The translations under genes were made by a program, and so were the position numbers. Source: CAYLPJ01 sp964385465 (GTDB lineage: Bacteria; Planctomycetota; Phycisphaerae; SM23-33). From it: DNA of 64,000 nucleotides. The stretch's first letter is position 1. Each line of letters begins with the position of its first letter. The stretch is taken from NCBI GenBank assembly GCA_964385465.1, contig CAYLPJ010000007.1:72817-136816 (forward strand), given 5' to 3'. A model generated the notes under the pieces. That model did not search any database. It was given only the letters and a program-made list of their open reading frames with translations, and was not told where the DNA came from. This document shows positions 8,324 to 17,700 of the stretch, one piece after another.

Positions 8324-9352
8324 TTACCGGCTCGCGCCGGCCGATTGACTCAGTTGCCCGCAGGCCGCCGAAGCGCCCACGCCCCGCGGGCGTCTCAGGT
8401 TCGCGTTCACCCCCGCCGCACGCAGCCTTTGGAGGAAGGCCTTGCACGCCGACGGGCTCGGCCGGCGGTACGGCAGCGCGGGGACCGGATTGTACGGAAT
8501 GACGTTCACGTTGCACCGCAGGCGCCCGGCGATCCGCGCCAGGGCGTCGGCGCACGCCAGCGAGTCGTTCTCGCCAGCCAACAGCGTATACTCAAGCGTC
8601 ACCTCGCGGTGACGGCTGTTGTAGAATGCCGCCGCCGCATCGAGCACGTCGGCCAGCGGCGCCCTCGCCGCGGCCGGCATCAGCCGGGCTCGCAGCGCAT
8701 CATCCGGCGCGTGCAGCGAGATCGCCAGCGTGATCGGCAGGTCCTCCGCCGCCAGCCGGCGGATCGCCGCAGGCAGCCCCACCGTCGAGACCGTCACGTG
8801 GCGTGCCGACAGGTCCAACCGGTCGGGGTCCACCATGGCCCGCACGGCCGAGACCGCCGCGTCGTAGTTCGCCAGCGGCTCGCCCATGCCCATGAAGACA
8901 ACATTGGTCACGGGACGTTGGGCGTGGGCCTGAAGGTGAAAGACCTGCTCGACGATCTCGCCCGCTGTCAGATTGCGGACGAGTCCGTCCAGGCCCGTCG
9001 CGCAGAACACGCAGTTCATTGCGCAACCGACCTGCGTGGACACGCAGGCCGTCAGACGTCGAGCGGTGGGAATCGCGACGCACTCGACGGCCTCGCCGTC
9101 GACGAGGCGCAGCAGCAGTTTGTCCGTCCCGTCGGCCGTGCGGTCCGCCCGCTCGACGGCGCCGGACAGCCCGCACAGGCGACCCGCGAGGGCCTCTCGC
9201 AGCCTGGCCGGCAGGTTCGTCATGCTGGCGAAGTCCGTCACGTGCCTGCGCCAGACCCAGCCGGCGACCTGGGCGGCGCGGTAGGCCGGCTCGCCGAGGG
9301 CGGCGATCTCCTCGGTCAACTCCCCGCCGGTCATGTTCAGAAGGTGTCTCAC
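8324..9352 (-). CDS. rlmN: 23S rRNA (adenine-2503-C2)-methyltransferase RlmN
   Basis: The protein has 342 residues. The radical-SAM cluster motif is Cys110-x3-Cys114-x2-Cys117 (VGCAMNCVFCATG). The methyl-carrying cysteine is in the C-terminal SAACGQL motif (about Cys331), and GMGEPLANY and ISLHAPDD are further family blocks. RlmN uses SAM and a 4Fe-4S cluster to methylate C2 of A2503 in 23S rRNA and A37 in some tRNAs, in the cytoplasm. The start is GTG 9352, which gives the typical N-terminus (MRHLLNMTGGEL); ATG 9334 is a shorter option. The stretch before the final Cys (RPRGVGASAACGQL) departs from the common RGxDIxAACGQL, but the cysteine is kept. Confidence 0.95.
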   Translation of the reverse strand: MRHLLNMTGGELTEEIAALGEPAYRAAQVAGWVWRRHVTDFASMTNLPARLREALAGRLCGLSGAVERADRTADGTDKLLLRLVDGEAVECVAIPTARRLTACVSTQVGCAMNCVFCATGLDGLVRNLTAGEIVEQVFHLQAHAQRPVTNVVFMGMGEPLANYDAAVSAVRAMVDPDRLDLSARHVTVSTVGLPAAIRRLAAEDLPITLAISLHAPDDALRARLMPAAARAPLADVLDAAAAFYNSRHREVTLEYTLLAGENDSLACADALARIAGRLRCNVNVIPYNPVPALPYRRPSPSACKAFLQRLRAAGVNANLRRPRGVGASAACGQLSQSAGASR

Positions 9353-9426
9353 AGTCTCTCGGAATCGATCAGGCGGGCCTCTTGGCGGCCCATAGGGGAT
9401 TGCGGAAATCGCGGGGGAGGATACGC

Positions 9427-9867
9427 CTAGGCCGGCGCCCTCTTCTCGGCCAGCAACCGGGCGAGCTTTCCGTCGGCCAGGAAGGCCTCGAACGCGTCGA
9501 AGTCCGGGAACACGCGGTCGCTGTACCGCAGCACCACCCAGTTGCCCACCATGGGGGTGACGGTCAGCACGGCCGCGCCGCCCTCGGCCGCGACAGCCAT
9601 CTCGATCGCCGTACCCATCGACGCCTCGGGAAGGTACGCCAGCAGCAAGTCGCAGCGGCGGGCGCGATCGAGGCCGTCGTCAAACGTCTCACGGATGGCC
9701 GACAAATCGTAGCCGAGGCTCTCGGGGTGGAGGCTGTAGTGGCAGTAGACGTCGGCCTCCGGCACGTGGTGGGCCAGAAGCGCCCGCAGCCGCTCGCGCC
9801 AGTCCTGGCGGTGAATCTCCGCGTCCACCTTCGAGCCCTGCATGATGCCAGCCAGGAATACGTCCAT
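9427..9867 (-). CDS. Nucleoside 2-deoxyribosyltransferase-like protein
   Basis: The protein has 146 residues from ATG 9867, preceded by AGAGAGGA; a longer frame to 9948 has no good start context. It begins with a beta strand, DVFLAGIMQGS. In the middle is DLLLAYLPEASMGTAIEM, with the S-M-G-T-A-x-E pattern of the deoxyribosyltransferase/DRTG-like fold, where the Glu would act as nucleophile. It then runs VTPMVGNWVVLRYSDRVFPDF. The fold fits short NDT-like proteins that bind nucleosides or nucleotides. No neighbouring gene specifies a pathway. The assignment is by motif and is tentative. Confidence 0.55.
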   Translation of the reverse strand: MDVFLAGIMQGSKVDAEIHRQDWRERLRALLAHHVPEADVYCHYSLHPESLGYDLSAIRETFDDGLDRARRCDLLLAYLPEASMGTAIEMAVAAEGGAAVLTVTPMVGNWVVLRYSDRVFPDFDAFEAFLADGKLARLLAEKRAPA

Positions 9868-9988
9868 GTCCTCTCTCGTCTCCCGCCGGGCCGTTCGGCC
9901 GCACGCGAGGAAAGCGGGATTGTACCATATTTCCCGTCTTCTGCGCATGGGCGCGTCCGGGCTGGAAACGGGAAAAGCCGCCGGTGCG

Positions 9989-10684
9989 TCAGGCGCCGCT
10001 CTTCTCGGCCGCGGCGGCGCGGCGTTCGGCGCCGGCGGCTCGCCACCAGTGGATCATGAGCATGGCCACGCCAACGACGAGCCAGACGTCCGCGACGTTG
10101 AAAATATACGGGTAGCCGACGCCGAAGACCTTCACCTGCGAGAAGTCGAGGAAGTCCCGGACCTGCCCGGTGATCGGCGCGGCGACGCCGGGGATATCCA
10201 CCGCCGCGATCATCCGGTCGTAGAAATTCCCCACCGCCCCGCCCAGGATCATCGCCAGGGCCACGTGCAGCCAGGCGGCGTGGCGGTCGGAAACAGCGAA
10301 GAACCACCCGACGAAGGCGATGGTAGCCAACGTGGCGATGGCAACCATCCAAGGCGGCATGGGCAGGCCGAAAACCACGCCGGGGTTGGTCGAGAGCGTC
10401 AGGCGGACTCCCGCGGGCAACTCGTGGCGGAGGCGCAACGTTCGCAGCACGGCCGAGGGAGAAAGCCCCTCGCCGTAGGCATCTCGCAGAGCGTCGACGC
10501 GACGGCGGATGTCCGGTCGGGCGAGGAGTGCACTGAAGACGGCGTGCTTGGTCCAGAGGTCGGCGGCGGCGGTGACGACGGTGAGGAGCAGGAAGACCGC
10601 GACAGCCCGCGCGCTCCGCCCGGCCGGGCGGGATGCGTCGGCGTCGGCGGGCTCGGGGCGCCGGGTCGGGCGGTTCTCAGCCAC
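9989..10684 (-). CDS. lspA: Lipoprotein signal peptidase (signal peptidase II)
   Basis: The protein has 231 residues and four membrane segments. It matches the aspartyl signal peptidase family: DLWTKH near residue 42, NPGVVFGL (100-107), GGAVGNFYDRM (148-158), and catalytic aspartates at Asp177 (VRDF) and Asp199 (FNVADVW). It removes signal peptides from prolipoproteins in the inner membrane; several lipoprotein genes lie in this window. It is longer than the usual 160-170 residues. There is an extra soluble stretch of about 50 residues after the first membrane helix and about 13 extra residues between GNFYDR and VRDF. A polar N-terminal tail of about 25 residues precedes the first helix. Confidence 0.92.
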   Translation of the reverse strand: MAENRPTRRPEPADADASRPAGRSARAVAVFLLLTVVTAAADLWTKHAVFSALLARPDIRRRVDALRDAYGEGLSPSAVLRTLRLRHELPAGVRLTLSTNPGVVFGLPMPPWMVAIATLATIAFVGWFFAVSDRHAAWLHVALAMILGGAVGNFYDRMIAAVDIPGVAAPITGQVRDFLDFSQVKVFGVGYPYIFNVADVWLVVGVAMLMIHWWRAAGAERRAAAAEKSGA

Positions 10685-10710
10685 CGTGTGCGCTCCGGGG
10701 TATCGGGGGC

Positions 10711-11316
10711 CTACTCGTCCTCGTCCTCGTCCTCGCCGCCCTCGACGCGTTCGCCGGGACGGACGAGTCCCTTCTCGATCATCCGGGCGTACTCGATGCT
10801 GTACGGCGCCCAGGGCCTGGCCTTGAGGCGCGGCACGCCGATGGGCTTGCCGGTACCCAGGCAGATACCGTAGGTTCCCTCGTCAATGCGGTGGAGGGCC
10901 GCGTCGATCTCGGCCAGAAGCACCCGCTCGCTCTCAAGCAGCCCCAGCGAGAACTCCTGCTCGAAATTGTCCGTACCGGCATCGGCGGGGTGATCGGAGA
11001 TGTCGCCCTTCGATTCATCGCGGTCGCCGCCGAAGGCCTCCGCCTCGATCCCGGTCATGTCTCCGACCAGTTCGCGGCGCTTCTCCAGCAGCATCTCGCG
11101 GAACGTCTTGAGCTGAGCCTTGGTCATCGGGCTCTTGCCCTTGGGCTTCTTCCGCGGGCGCTTCTTCGTCTCGGCGGCTTTGTCCTGGCCCTTGGTCTTG
11201 GGCTGGGCCGCGGACTTCTTCGAGGCCTTGGCGGACTTCTTGCCGGCCGTCTTCTTCGACGCCGCAGAGGAGCTGCGCTTCGCCGTCTTCTTCCTGGAAG
11301 CTGCCTTTTTGGCCAC
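10711..11316 (-). CDS. DksA/TraR-like protein with Lys-rich tail and degenerate zinc finger
   Basis: The protein has 201 residues from GTG 11316, which has GAGGG eight bases upstream and gives MAKKAASRKK; ATG 11331 would add five residues. The first 65 or so residues are rich in Lys/Ala/Ser, like histone-H1-type tails. The DksA/TraR coiled-coil region follows (TKAQLKTFREMLLEKRREL through SLGLLESERVLLAEIDAAL). In the C-terminal finger the family pattern YGxCxxCG...CxxC reads YGICLGTGKPIGVPRL...PYSIEYAR, so only one of four cysteines remains. DksA proteins modulate RNA polymerase through its secondary channel; whether this one does is unknown. The tail is acidic (EDEDEDE). A good promoter lies about 80 bp upstream. 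Confidence 0.8.
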   Translation of the reverse strand: MAKKAASRKKTAKRSSSAASKKTAGKKSAKASKKSAAQPKTKGQDKAAETKKRPRKKPKGKSPMTKAQLKTFREMLLEKRRELVGDMTGIEAEAFGGDRDESKGDISDHPADAGTDNFEQEFSLGLLESERVLLAEIDAALHRIDEGTYGICLGTGKPIGVPRLKARPWAPYSIEYARMIEKGLVRPGERVEGGEDEDEDE

Positions 11317-11399
11317 GGCACGGACCCTCATGTACGCCTCGCCGTCCGGCGGGAAGACGCCTTTGCCTGCGCGTCGGGCGGCCTGAATACAAGCCGCAC

Positions 11400-11429
11400 A
11401 GTATAGGCAGTTCCGCGTTGTCGTGTCAA
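11400..11429 (-). promoter_or_regulatory. Sigma-70-type promoter for the DksA-like gene
   Basis: On the minus strand TTGACA (11429-11424) and TATACT (11405-11400) are separated by 18 bp. Transcription would start near 11393, leaving a leader of about 75 bases. This is one of the best promoter matches in the window. Confidence 0.6.
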
Positions 11430-11562
11430 GCCCGGCCGGCGGGGATTCGCCGCGGGCGTGGGTGTTTACGGCTGGACACCGGGTCGCCGCAACGGTATGA
11501 ATGGGAAGCACTTCCACAGGGCTGCGGCCCCCTCGCCGCGAGCCCATCTGAACGGTCTGGCG

Positions 11563-12387
11563 ATGAGTGTCGAAGTTCGCATCCTGGTGGACAACACTGC
11601 CGCCCGCGACGGGCTCCGCGGCGAGCACGGGCTTTCCATGCTCATCTCGGGGCCGGGAAAGACCGTGCTCTTCGACGCCGGGGCCGCAGGCGAAACACTG
11701 CGGACCAACGCCGAGAAGCTGGGGATCGACCTGTCCGGGCTGGACACGGCGGTCATCTCCCATGGCCACTACGACCACACCGGCGGCCTGGTGCACGTCG
11801 TCCAGCAATGCCCGGGCCTGAACGTGTACGGAAGCTCGGGGGCGTTCAGCCGGCGGTGGAGCGATCACCCGGGCCGGCCACTGAAGGACGTCTCGTGCCC
11901 CCACTCGATCGAGCAGCTCTGCGGGCTGGGGGCGGTCTTCCACTCCGTGACCCACCCGGAAATGCTGGCGGACTGGCTGGTGATCTCCGGACCGATCGGC
12001 GGCCCAAAACACGGGCGGGAGGTCTTCGTCGTCCGCAAGGCCGGGGAGATGGTCGTCGACGGATTCGAAGACGAGCTCTGCTTGCTCGTCCGCGGACACG
12101 ACGGCTGGATCGTCCTGACCGGCTGCTGCCACCGAGGCCTGCGGAACACGTTGCGAACGGCCCGCTTTCTGGTGCACGACGAGCCCTTGACCGCGATCGT
12201 CGGCGGCCTGCATCTCCGCAGCGCCCGCCCGCACGAACTCGACGAGGCCGTGTCGCTCGTCGACGAGTATGACGTGCGGAACCTCTACCCATGCCACTGC
12301 ACGGGGGATGCGGCCACCGAGCACCTCAGCCGCGAGTTGCCCGGGCGCGTGCACCCTCTGTCGGCGGGCTCGCGGGTGGTGTTTTAG
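11563..12387 (+). CDS. Metallo-beta-lactamase-fold hydrolase, COG1237 type
   Basis: The protein has 274 residues from ATG 11563, giving MSVEVRILVDNTA; longer frames start at 11458 or 11497, and none has a clear ribosome site. The metal-binding motif is HGHYDH (His67, His69, Asp71, His72). Further ligands are probably in VLTGCCHRG, VGGLHL and PCHCTG. This is the COG1237 group, which includes proteins annotated as dihydropterin ribofuranosyl-aminobenzene phosphate synthases; the reaction is usually unproven. It is cytoplasmic, with no signal peptide. It is the only + strand gene between 4.4 and 60.5 kb and is divergent from the DksA-like gene. Confidence 0.8.
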   Translation: MSVEVRILVDNTAARDGLRGEHGLSMLISGPGKTVLFDAGAAGETLRTNAEKLGIDLSGLDTAVISHGHYDHTGGLVHVVQQCPGLNVYGSSGAFSRRWSDHPGRPLKDVSCPHSIEQLCGLGAVFHSVTHPEMLADWLVISGPIGGPKHGREVFVVRKAGEMVVDGFEDELCLLVRGHDGWIVLTGCCHRGLRNTLRTARFLVHDEPLTAIVGGLHLRSARPHELDEAVSLVDEYDVRNLYPCHCTGDAATEHLSRELPGRVHPLSAGSRVVF

Positions 12388-12505
12388 CGAGCGGTTGAGC
12401 GATGCGCTTCACGGCGGGCCGAAAGGCGGCTTCGCCCGCTCCACCGGTTCTGCGTTGTCTGTCGCGCTCTACGCACTAAGCCTTCCAGCGGGAGCGCCGT
12501 GGCGA

Positions 12506-14776
12506 TCACTTTCCGGGCAGCTCGGCCTTCTCGTGGTAGTCGTAGAACGCTTCGTAGTTCTTCCGCAGATACCCGCCGGCGATGGCCCGCATGCCGTTGA
12601 GAACGATGCCGACCATGTGCGCGCCGACGCTGGCGAGCATGTGGCGGGCCCGCTGGACCACGCCGTGCGTGTTGGCGCCGGCGCGGACGACGAGGATCAC
12701 GCCGTCCACCAGACGGGCAAGGGCCGCGGCATCGCTGACCAGCAGGCACGGCGAACTGTCGAAGATCACCTGATCGTACTCGCCAACCATCTGGGAGATG
12801 ATGGTGGCCATCTGGTCCGAACCCAGCAGCTCGCTGGGGTTGGGGGGCAACGGGCCCGAGCCCATCACCGAAAGGTTCGGCTCCAACTCGGCGACCATCT
12901 GCCGCCAGTCCTCCTGCCCGACCAGCGCGCTGCTCAGCCCGCCCTCGGGACAGGATGCGAAGAGGCGACGGATCGACGCCTGGCGGAAGTTGGCGTCCAC
13001 CACCAGCACCCGCTTGCCGCTGCGGGCGATCGAGGCCGCCAAGTTCAGCGTGACGGTCGTCCGCCCGTCCTCGGGCAGCGGGCTGGTGACCAGCATGGAT
13101 CGCCGCTGGCTTGCCGGACCGCTGAACAGCAGGCAGGTCCGTACCTGGCGGAAGGCCTCGGAGACGATGCTGTTCGGATGGCTGGAGAACGCCACGCGGA
13201 GGTCCTTGATGTCCTCCTCGAGATCGTCCTGGTGGGGCACGACGCCGAGCAGCGGCAGGTCGATCCGTCGGGCCACGTCCGACGGGCCCTTGATGGAGGT
13301 GTCCACGAACTCGAGCAGGAACGCCAGGCCCAGGCCGAACGCCAGGCCCAGCAGCACGCCGACCGGGATCATCACCCGCCACTGCGGCACCGATGGCGTC
13401 CGCGGCGTCGACGCCGTCTGCATGATCTGCAACGGGGGGTTGCCCTTCAGCAGGATGCGCAGGTCCACCAGGCGGTTGTCGATGCGCTCGATGCTGTTGG
13501 TCAGGTTGGTATCCTGCAGCTCCAGTTGGTTGTAGGCGCTGTAAGTCGCCCGCAAGCCGCGGACGCTTACGTCGACAAACCGGTACTGCTCGCGCAGCTT
13601 CGTCAGGCGCTCCAGGACGATCGCCTTACGCGCCTCGGCGTTGGCGATCATGCTCTTGACCTGCGAGTCCACCAGCTTCTTCTCGCGCTCGGCGATCTGG
13701 TCATCCAAGCTTCGAATCCGGGCCTCGACGTTCTGGACCGTCCGATGCTTGGGGCCGAACTTCCGCAGCAGGTTCTGCAACTCGGCCTTGAGATTCAGCT
13801 GCGATGTCCGCAGCGAGCGAAGCGAGGGGTCGAGGTCCAGCGCCTGGAGGACTTCCGGCAGCGACTCGACCTCGCCGGTCTGCATCTGCTTGCGGATCAT
13901 CTCCAGCGCGCCATCGGCCTGGGCCAGTTCCAACTCCAGGGCCGTCACCTGGGGCGCCAGGCTGTGCAACTTCATGGTCAGCACATTGGTCCGCTCGAGC
14001 ATGTCCGGCACGTCCGCATCGCGGAGCAGCTTGGCCTTCTCGGCGCGTACGCGGTCGCGCTGCTCGCCCAGACTGGCACGCTCCTCGCGAAGCTGGCGGA
14101 TCTGCTCCTGCCGGCCGCGGTTGTCCATCTCCCGGCTGCGGTCGCGTGCGGCCTCGGCAACGGCGTTGACGATCTCGGGCAGTTCCTGTCGCCTCGTGCC
14201 GGTCATGGCGACATCGATCAGCGACGTGCCCCCGCGGGGCGAGACCCTCAGATCGTCGCGAAGCCTGGAGACCGCGTCGTCCGGGCTCTGCTGGAACCAC
14301 GTGGTCGTGCGGATGCGATCGGTCGCGACCGCGTCCTGGAGCACCGTTTCGCTGATGGTCAGGCTGACGTACTTGGCGGCCAGGCTGTCCATGTACTGCG
14401 TGGGCACATTGATGTTCTGTGCCTGGATGGCGGTATTCTCCGGCGGGCGGACTTCCATCACCGCGGCGGTCGTGAACAGCGGCGCGTACTGCAGCCACAG
14501 CAGCGTGGAGGCAACGGCCAGGCCGATGAACAGCACGAGGGAGAACAGGATCAGCCACTTGCGCTTGAGCAGGATGCGAACGATGTCGCGTCCGGTCATG
14601 CCGGACTCGGCGCCGCCACGTCCGGAGGCAGCCCGGGCGCCGGTAACCGGCCCGGCAGGCCCACCGGGGCCGCCCGGGCCGCCGGGGCCGCCCCGCCCCC
14701 CGCCCTGTCGCCCGCTGAGCGGATGGCCCACGCGGACCATCTGGGGAGATACTTCTCGAGTGGGTATGACGCTCAT
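12506..14776 (-). CDS. Wzz/BY-kinase-like exopolysaccharide protein with altered Walker A
   Basis: The protein has 756 residues. A Gly/Pro-rich N-terminal tail (20-60) is followed by a membrane helix, a periplasmic Wzz region with long coiled coil (about 190-430), and a second helix near residue 475. A CpsD/CapB-type ATPase domain is at about 540-735. The Walker A equivalent reads PLPEDGRTT, with Arg572 where the catalytic Lys is expected. Walker A' is LVVDANFR (Asp594), Walker B is VIFDSSP (Asp673), and the C-terminus has a tyrosine cluster (736, 741, 745, 747). Canonical members polymerise or export polysaccharide and autophosphorylate on that cluster. The missing Lys makes kinase activity doubtful. 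It overlaps the TPR gene stop by 4 bp, so it is last in the exosortase operon. Confidence 0.88.
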   Translation of the reverse strand: MSVIPTREVSPQMVRVGHPLSGRQGGGRGGPGGPGGPGGPAGPVTGARAASGRGGAESGMTGRDIVRILLKRKWLILFSLVLFIGLAVASTLLWLQYAPLFTTAAVMEVRPPENTAIQAQNINVPTQYMDSLAAKYVSLTISETVLQDAVATDRIRTTTWFQQSPDDAVSRLRDDLRVSPRGGTSLIDVAMTGTRRQELPEIVNAVAEAARDRSREMDNRGRQEQIRQLREERASLGEQRDRVRAEKAKLLRDADVPDMLERTNVLTMKLHSLAPQVTALELELAQADGALEMIRKQMQTGEVESLPEVLQALDLDPSLRSLRTSQLNLKAELQNLLRKFGPKHRTVQNVEARIRSLDDQIAEREKKLVDSQVKSMIANAEARKAIVLERLTKLREQYRFVDVSVRGLRATYSAYNQLELQDTNLTNSIERIDNRLVDLRILLKGNPPLQIMQTASTPRTPSVPQWRVMIPVGVLLGLAFGLGLAFLLEFVDTSIKGPSDVARRIDLPLLGVVPHQDDLEEDIKDLRVAFSSHPNSIVSEAFRQVRTCLLFSGPASQRRSMLVTSPLPEDGRTTVTLNLAASIARSGKRVLVVDANFRQASIRRLFASCPEGGLSSALVGQEDWRQMVAELEPNLSVMGSGPLPPNPSELLGSDQMATIISQMVGEYDQVIFDSSPCLLVSDAAALARLVDGVILVVRAGANTHGVVQRARHMLASVGAHMVGIVLNGMRAIAGGYLRKNYEAFYDYHEKAELPGK

Positions 14777-17700
14777 GTGTCGCTCCCGCCTTCCGCTTCA
14801 CGCTGCACGCGCTCCAGCGCGGCCCTGAGGGGCGCATGGAGGGGGTCTGCTGTGTCATCGCGGACCATCTCGAATCCTTGCCTGTATTGCTTCAGCGCCT
14901 CGTCGAGGCGCCCGAGCCTCTCGTAGACCCACCCCAGGTGGTATCGACTCGCCGCCAGGGGTTTCTCCAGTTGCACGGCCCGGACCAGCGCCTGTTCGGC
15001 GTCGGCGAACCGCTCGACCTTCGCCAGCGTCCAGCCGTAGGTATCCAGAACCTTGGCATTGTCGGGGCGTCGTTCGGCCGCCCTGCTTGCGAAAGGCAGC
15101 GCCCGCGCGGGCTGGTTCAGATCGTTCGTGTAAAGGTAGGCGAGGTTGTTGAGGATCTGGATGTCGTCGGGGCGGATCTTCAGGGCCGACAGGTAGACCT
15201 TCTCGGCCTCGTCGAATTGCTTGAGCTGGTAGTGCATGGCCCCGAGGTGCCTCTCGGCGAGGAACCGGGAGAGCTTGTCGCCTGCCAGGGCCCGGGCTCG
15301 TTTGAGGTATTCCAGCGCCTCTGCGAACTGCTTGGCCTCGCCATGCAGGACGCCGGCGACCAGGTTGGTCCGCCACGTCGATGTCAACTCTGACTGCCAC
15401 GCCTTGAGTTTCTCGATCCCCCCCTCGATCCCGTAGGCCTCCTGGAGCTCATGCACCACCAGCAGCGTCTGATCGGCGCGGATGGTCTCGAGCGCTTTGA
15501 GGAAGGCGGCCTTGGCCTCGTCGAGGCGCTTGGCCTTGGCCAGTGCCGCCCCACGGACAGCAGCCACCCAGCCGGAGAAGCCCGGCTTGTCCTTGTAGGG
15601 CTCCGTGACGGTGAGGGCCCGGTCGAACAAGTCGGCCTCCTGGAGGGCCAGCAGATACACGCGCAGCGTCGCGGTGGAGTCCGGAGCGGTCTGGACCGCT
15701 CGGGCCATCGCGGCAAGCATCTTCTCCTGGTTCTGGCGCTCCTTCCACATGTTGGCCTCGGCCATCAGGTAGGCCACGCGGTTGGGATGGAGTTCCTTGG
15801 CCTCAACGAGCAACTCTTCCAGCAGCCCCCACTTCCGCCGCCGGGCGTAGATGCTCAGCAGCCGGTCGATCGCCGGCGTGTAGTCCTTGTTCTCCTGGAG
15901 AATCTCGCGGTAGACCAACTCGGCCTTGTCGTAGTCTTTGACGGTCTGGTAGACCGACCCGAGCTGCATCGCCACATCGACACGGTTGCTCAACCGCTTG
16001 GCGGCCTGGAGGTCCTGCTTGGCCTTGTCGGTGTCGCCTTGGGCGAGGAAGGCCTGCGCCCGCCAGATCAGCGGTTCGGCGTAGGTGGGGTTGTTCTGGA
16101 TGGCCCGGCCGAGGAGGGCGTGCGCCTCGGGGTACTTGCCCCGTTTCATCGCCAGCACGCCCTTGAGCGTAATGGCAGCAGCATCATCGGGGCTGGCTTC
16201 GAGCAACTCGGCGATCCGGTCCTCGGCGTAGTCGAACTGGCCGGCCTCCAGGGCGTATCGCACGAGTTCCTTGACTCCGGCGGTATCGTCGGGGCGCAGG
16301 CGGATGTAGGTCCGCATGGCCTCGACGGCCTTGGGCCAGTTTCGCAGCCGCGCCCAGTAGCGCGCCATCCCCAGGTGTCCGCGCGCGTCCTCGGGATCGG
16401 CGGTGATGGCGCCCTCGAAGGCCCGACGGGCGCGCTCGGGATCGACCTCGGCAAACAGTTGGCCGTAAAGCACCCGCGCCCCGACGCGATCCTTCCAGTT
16501 GCTGACCAGGGGCTCCAGGACGCGCTGGACGTCCACCCATCGCCCGCGACGGGCGTAGAAACCGCCCAGCAACCGGGCACTGTAGAGCTTGTCCTCGCTC
16601 TTCTGATGGACCGTCGTGTACATCTTCTCGGCGTCGGCGTACCGCTGGACGCGCTCGTACAGCCGCGCAAGGGCGGCGAGATTCTGAAGGTCGTTCGGCT
16701 TGCGCTTCATGTCGCGCTCGCGCTGAACGATCAACTCCTCCGGGCTGGCGTCCTGCTGTTCGTAACGCAGATACTCCTGCCGGACATACTCGTTGCGGGG
16801 CGCCAGACGGTGTGCCGCATACACGTAGTGACGGTGCTCGTCCTCCTTGCCCAACCGCCCGGTCACGATCGCCAGCCCCACGGCCGCGGGCGCGTAGCCC
16901 GGGTCGTTCTCGGCAACGATCTTGAACTCCTTGTAGGCCTCCTCGAACATCTCCTTCTGGAGGTAGGCCTGGGCGAGGCCGACGCGGGCCTCCTTGCGGC
17001 TTTCGTTGTCTTGGAGGACCGCCAGGGCGGTGGCGATCACGGTATCGTAATCCCGCTGCATCATCGCAAGACGCATCTGGTAGAGCCTGCCCTGCGCGCC
17101 GTCGAGGTTCTTCTTCTCCGCCCGCTCGATGCACTCCTCGGCCAGCTTCCAGTCCTTCTTCCCCAGCGCGTAGCGGAACAGCGAGTCCACGACGGCGGGG
17201 GCGTTGGCGTCGATGGCGGCCGCCTGGTCAAGGAACTCGATGTACTCCCCTTCCCGCCCGTAGCGGCGGGCGACCTCCGCCTTCTCCAGGGCGGCCTGGA
17301 GGGGCTCGTACTCGTCGGCGACCTCCAGCAGGATGGCATACTGCTTCTCGGGGTCCTGCTCGTGGATCAGCCGTCGCCGGGCCTGGAAGGTGGCGTCGTC
17401 GGGGAAGAGCTCCAGGGCTTTGTCGATGAGCTTCTCGGCGTCTTCGAGCCGCTGGGCCCTTCGGTACATGCTGAAAAGCTGCCCGAGCACCTGCCGGTTC
17501 CCGGGAACGCGCTGGTGGAGCTGCTCGACATACCGGATGGCCTCGTCCTGGCGGTCGTCAAGCCACATCATGCTCGCCCGCCGCAGCAGCATCGCGACGG
17601 TCTGGGCGTCGGGCTCCATGCCCTCCGGCAGCGTGGGGGCCTCCCCCCGCACGGCGCGAAGCGCCATGCCCAGGTTCAGGGCCGCGGCGTTGCCGGGGTC

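Noticed and set aside
12269..14926. An 885-codon + strand frame over the BY-kinase-like gene
   Set aside because: It is an antisense shadow; the minus strand shows the Wzz and ATPase motifs.
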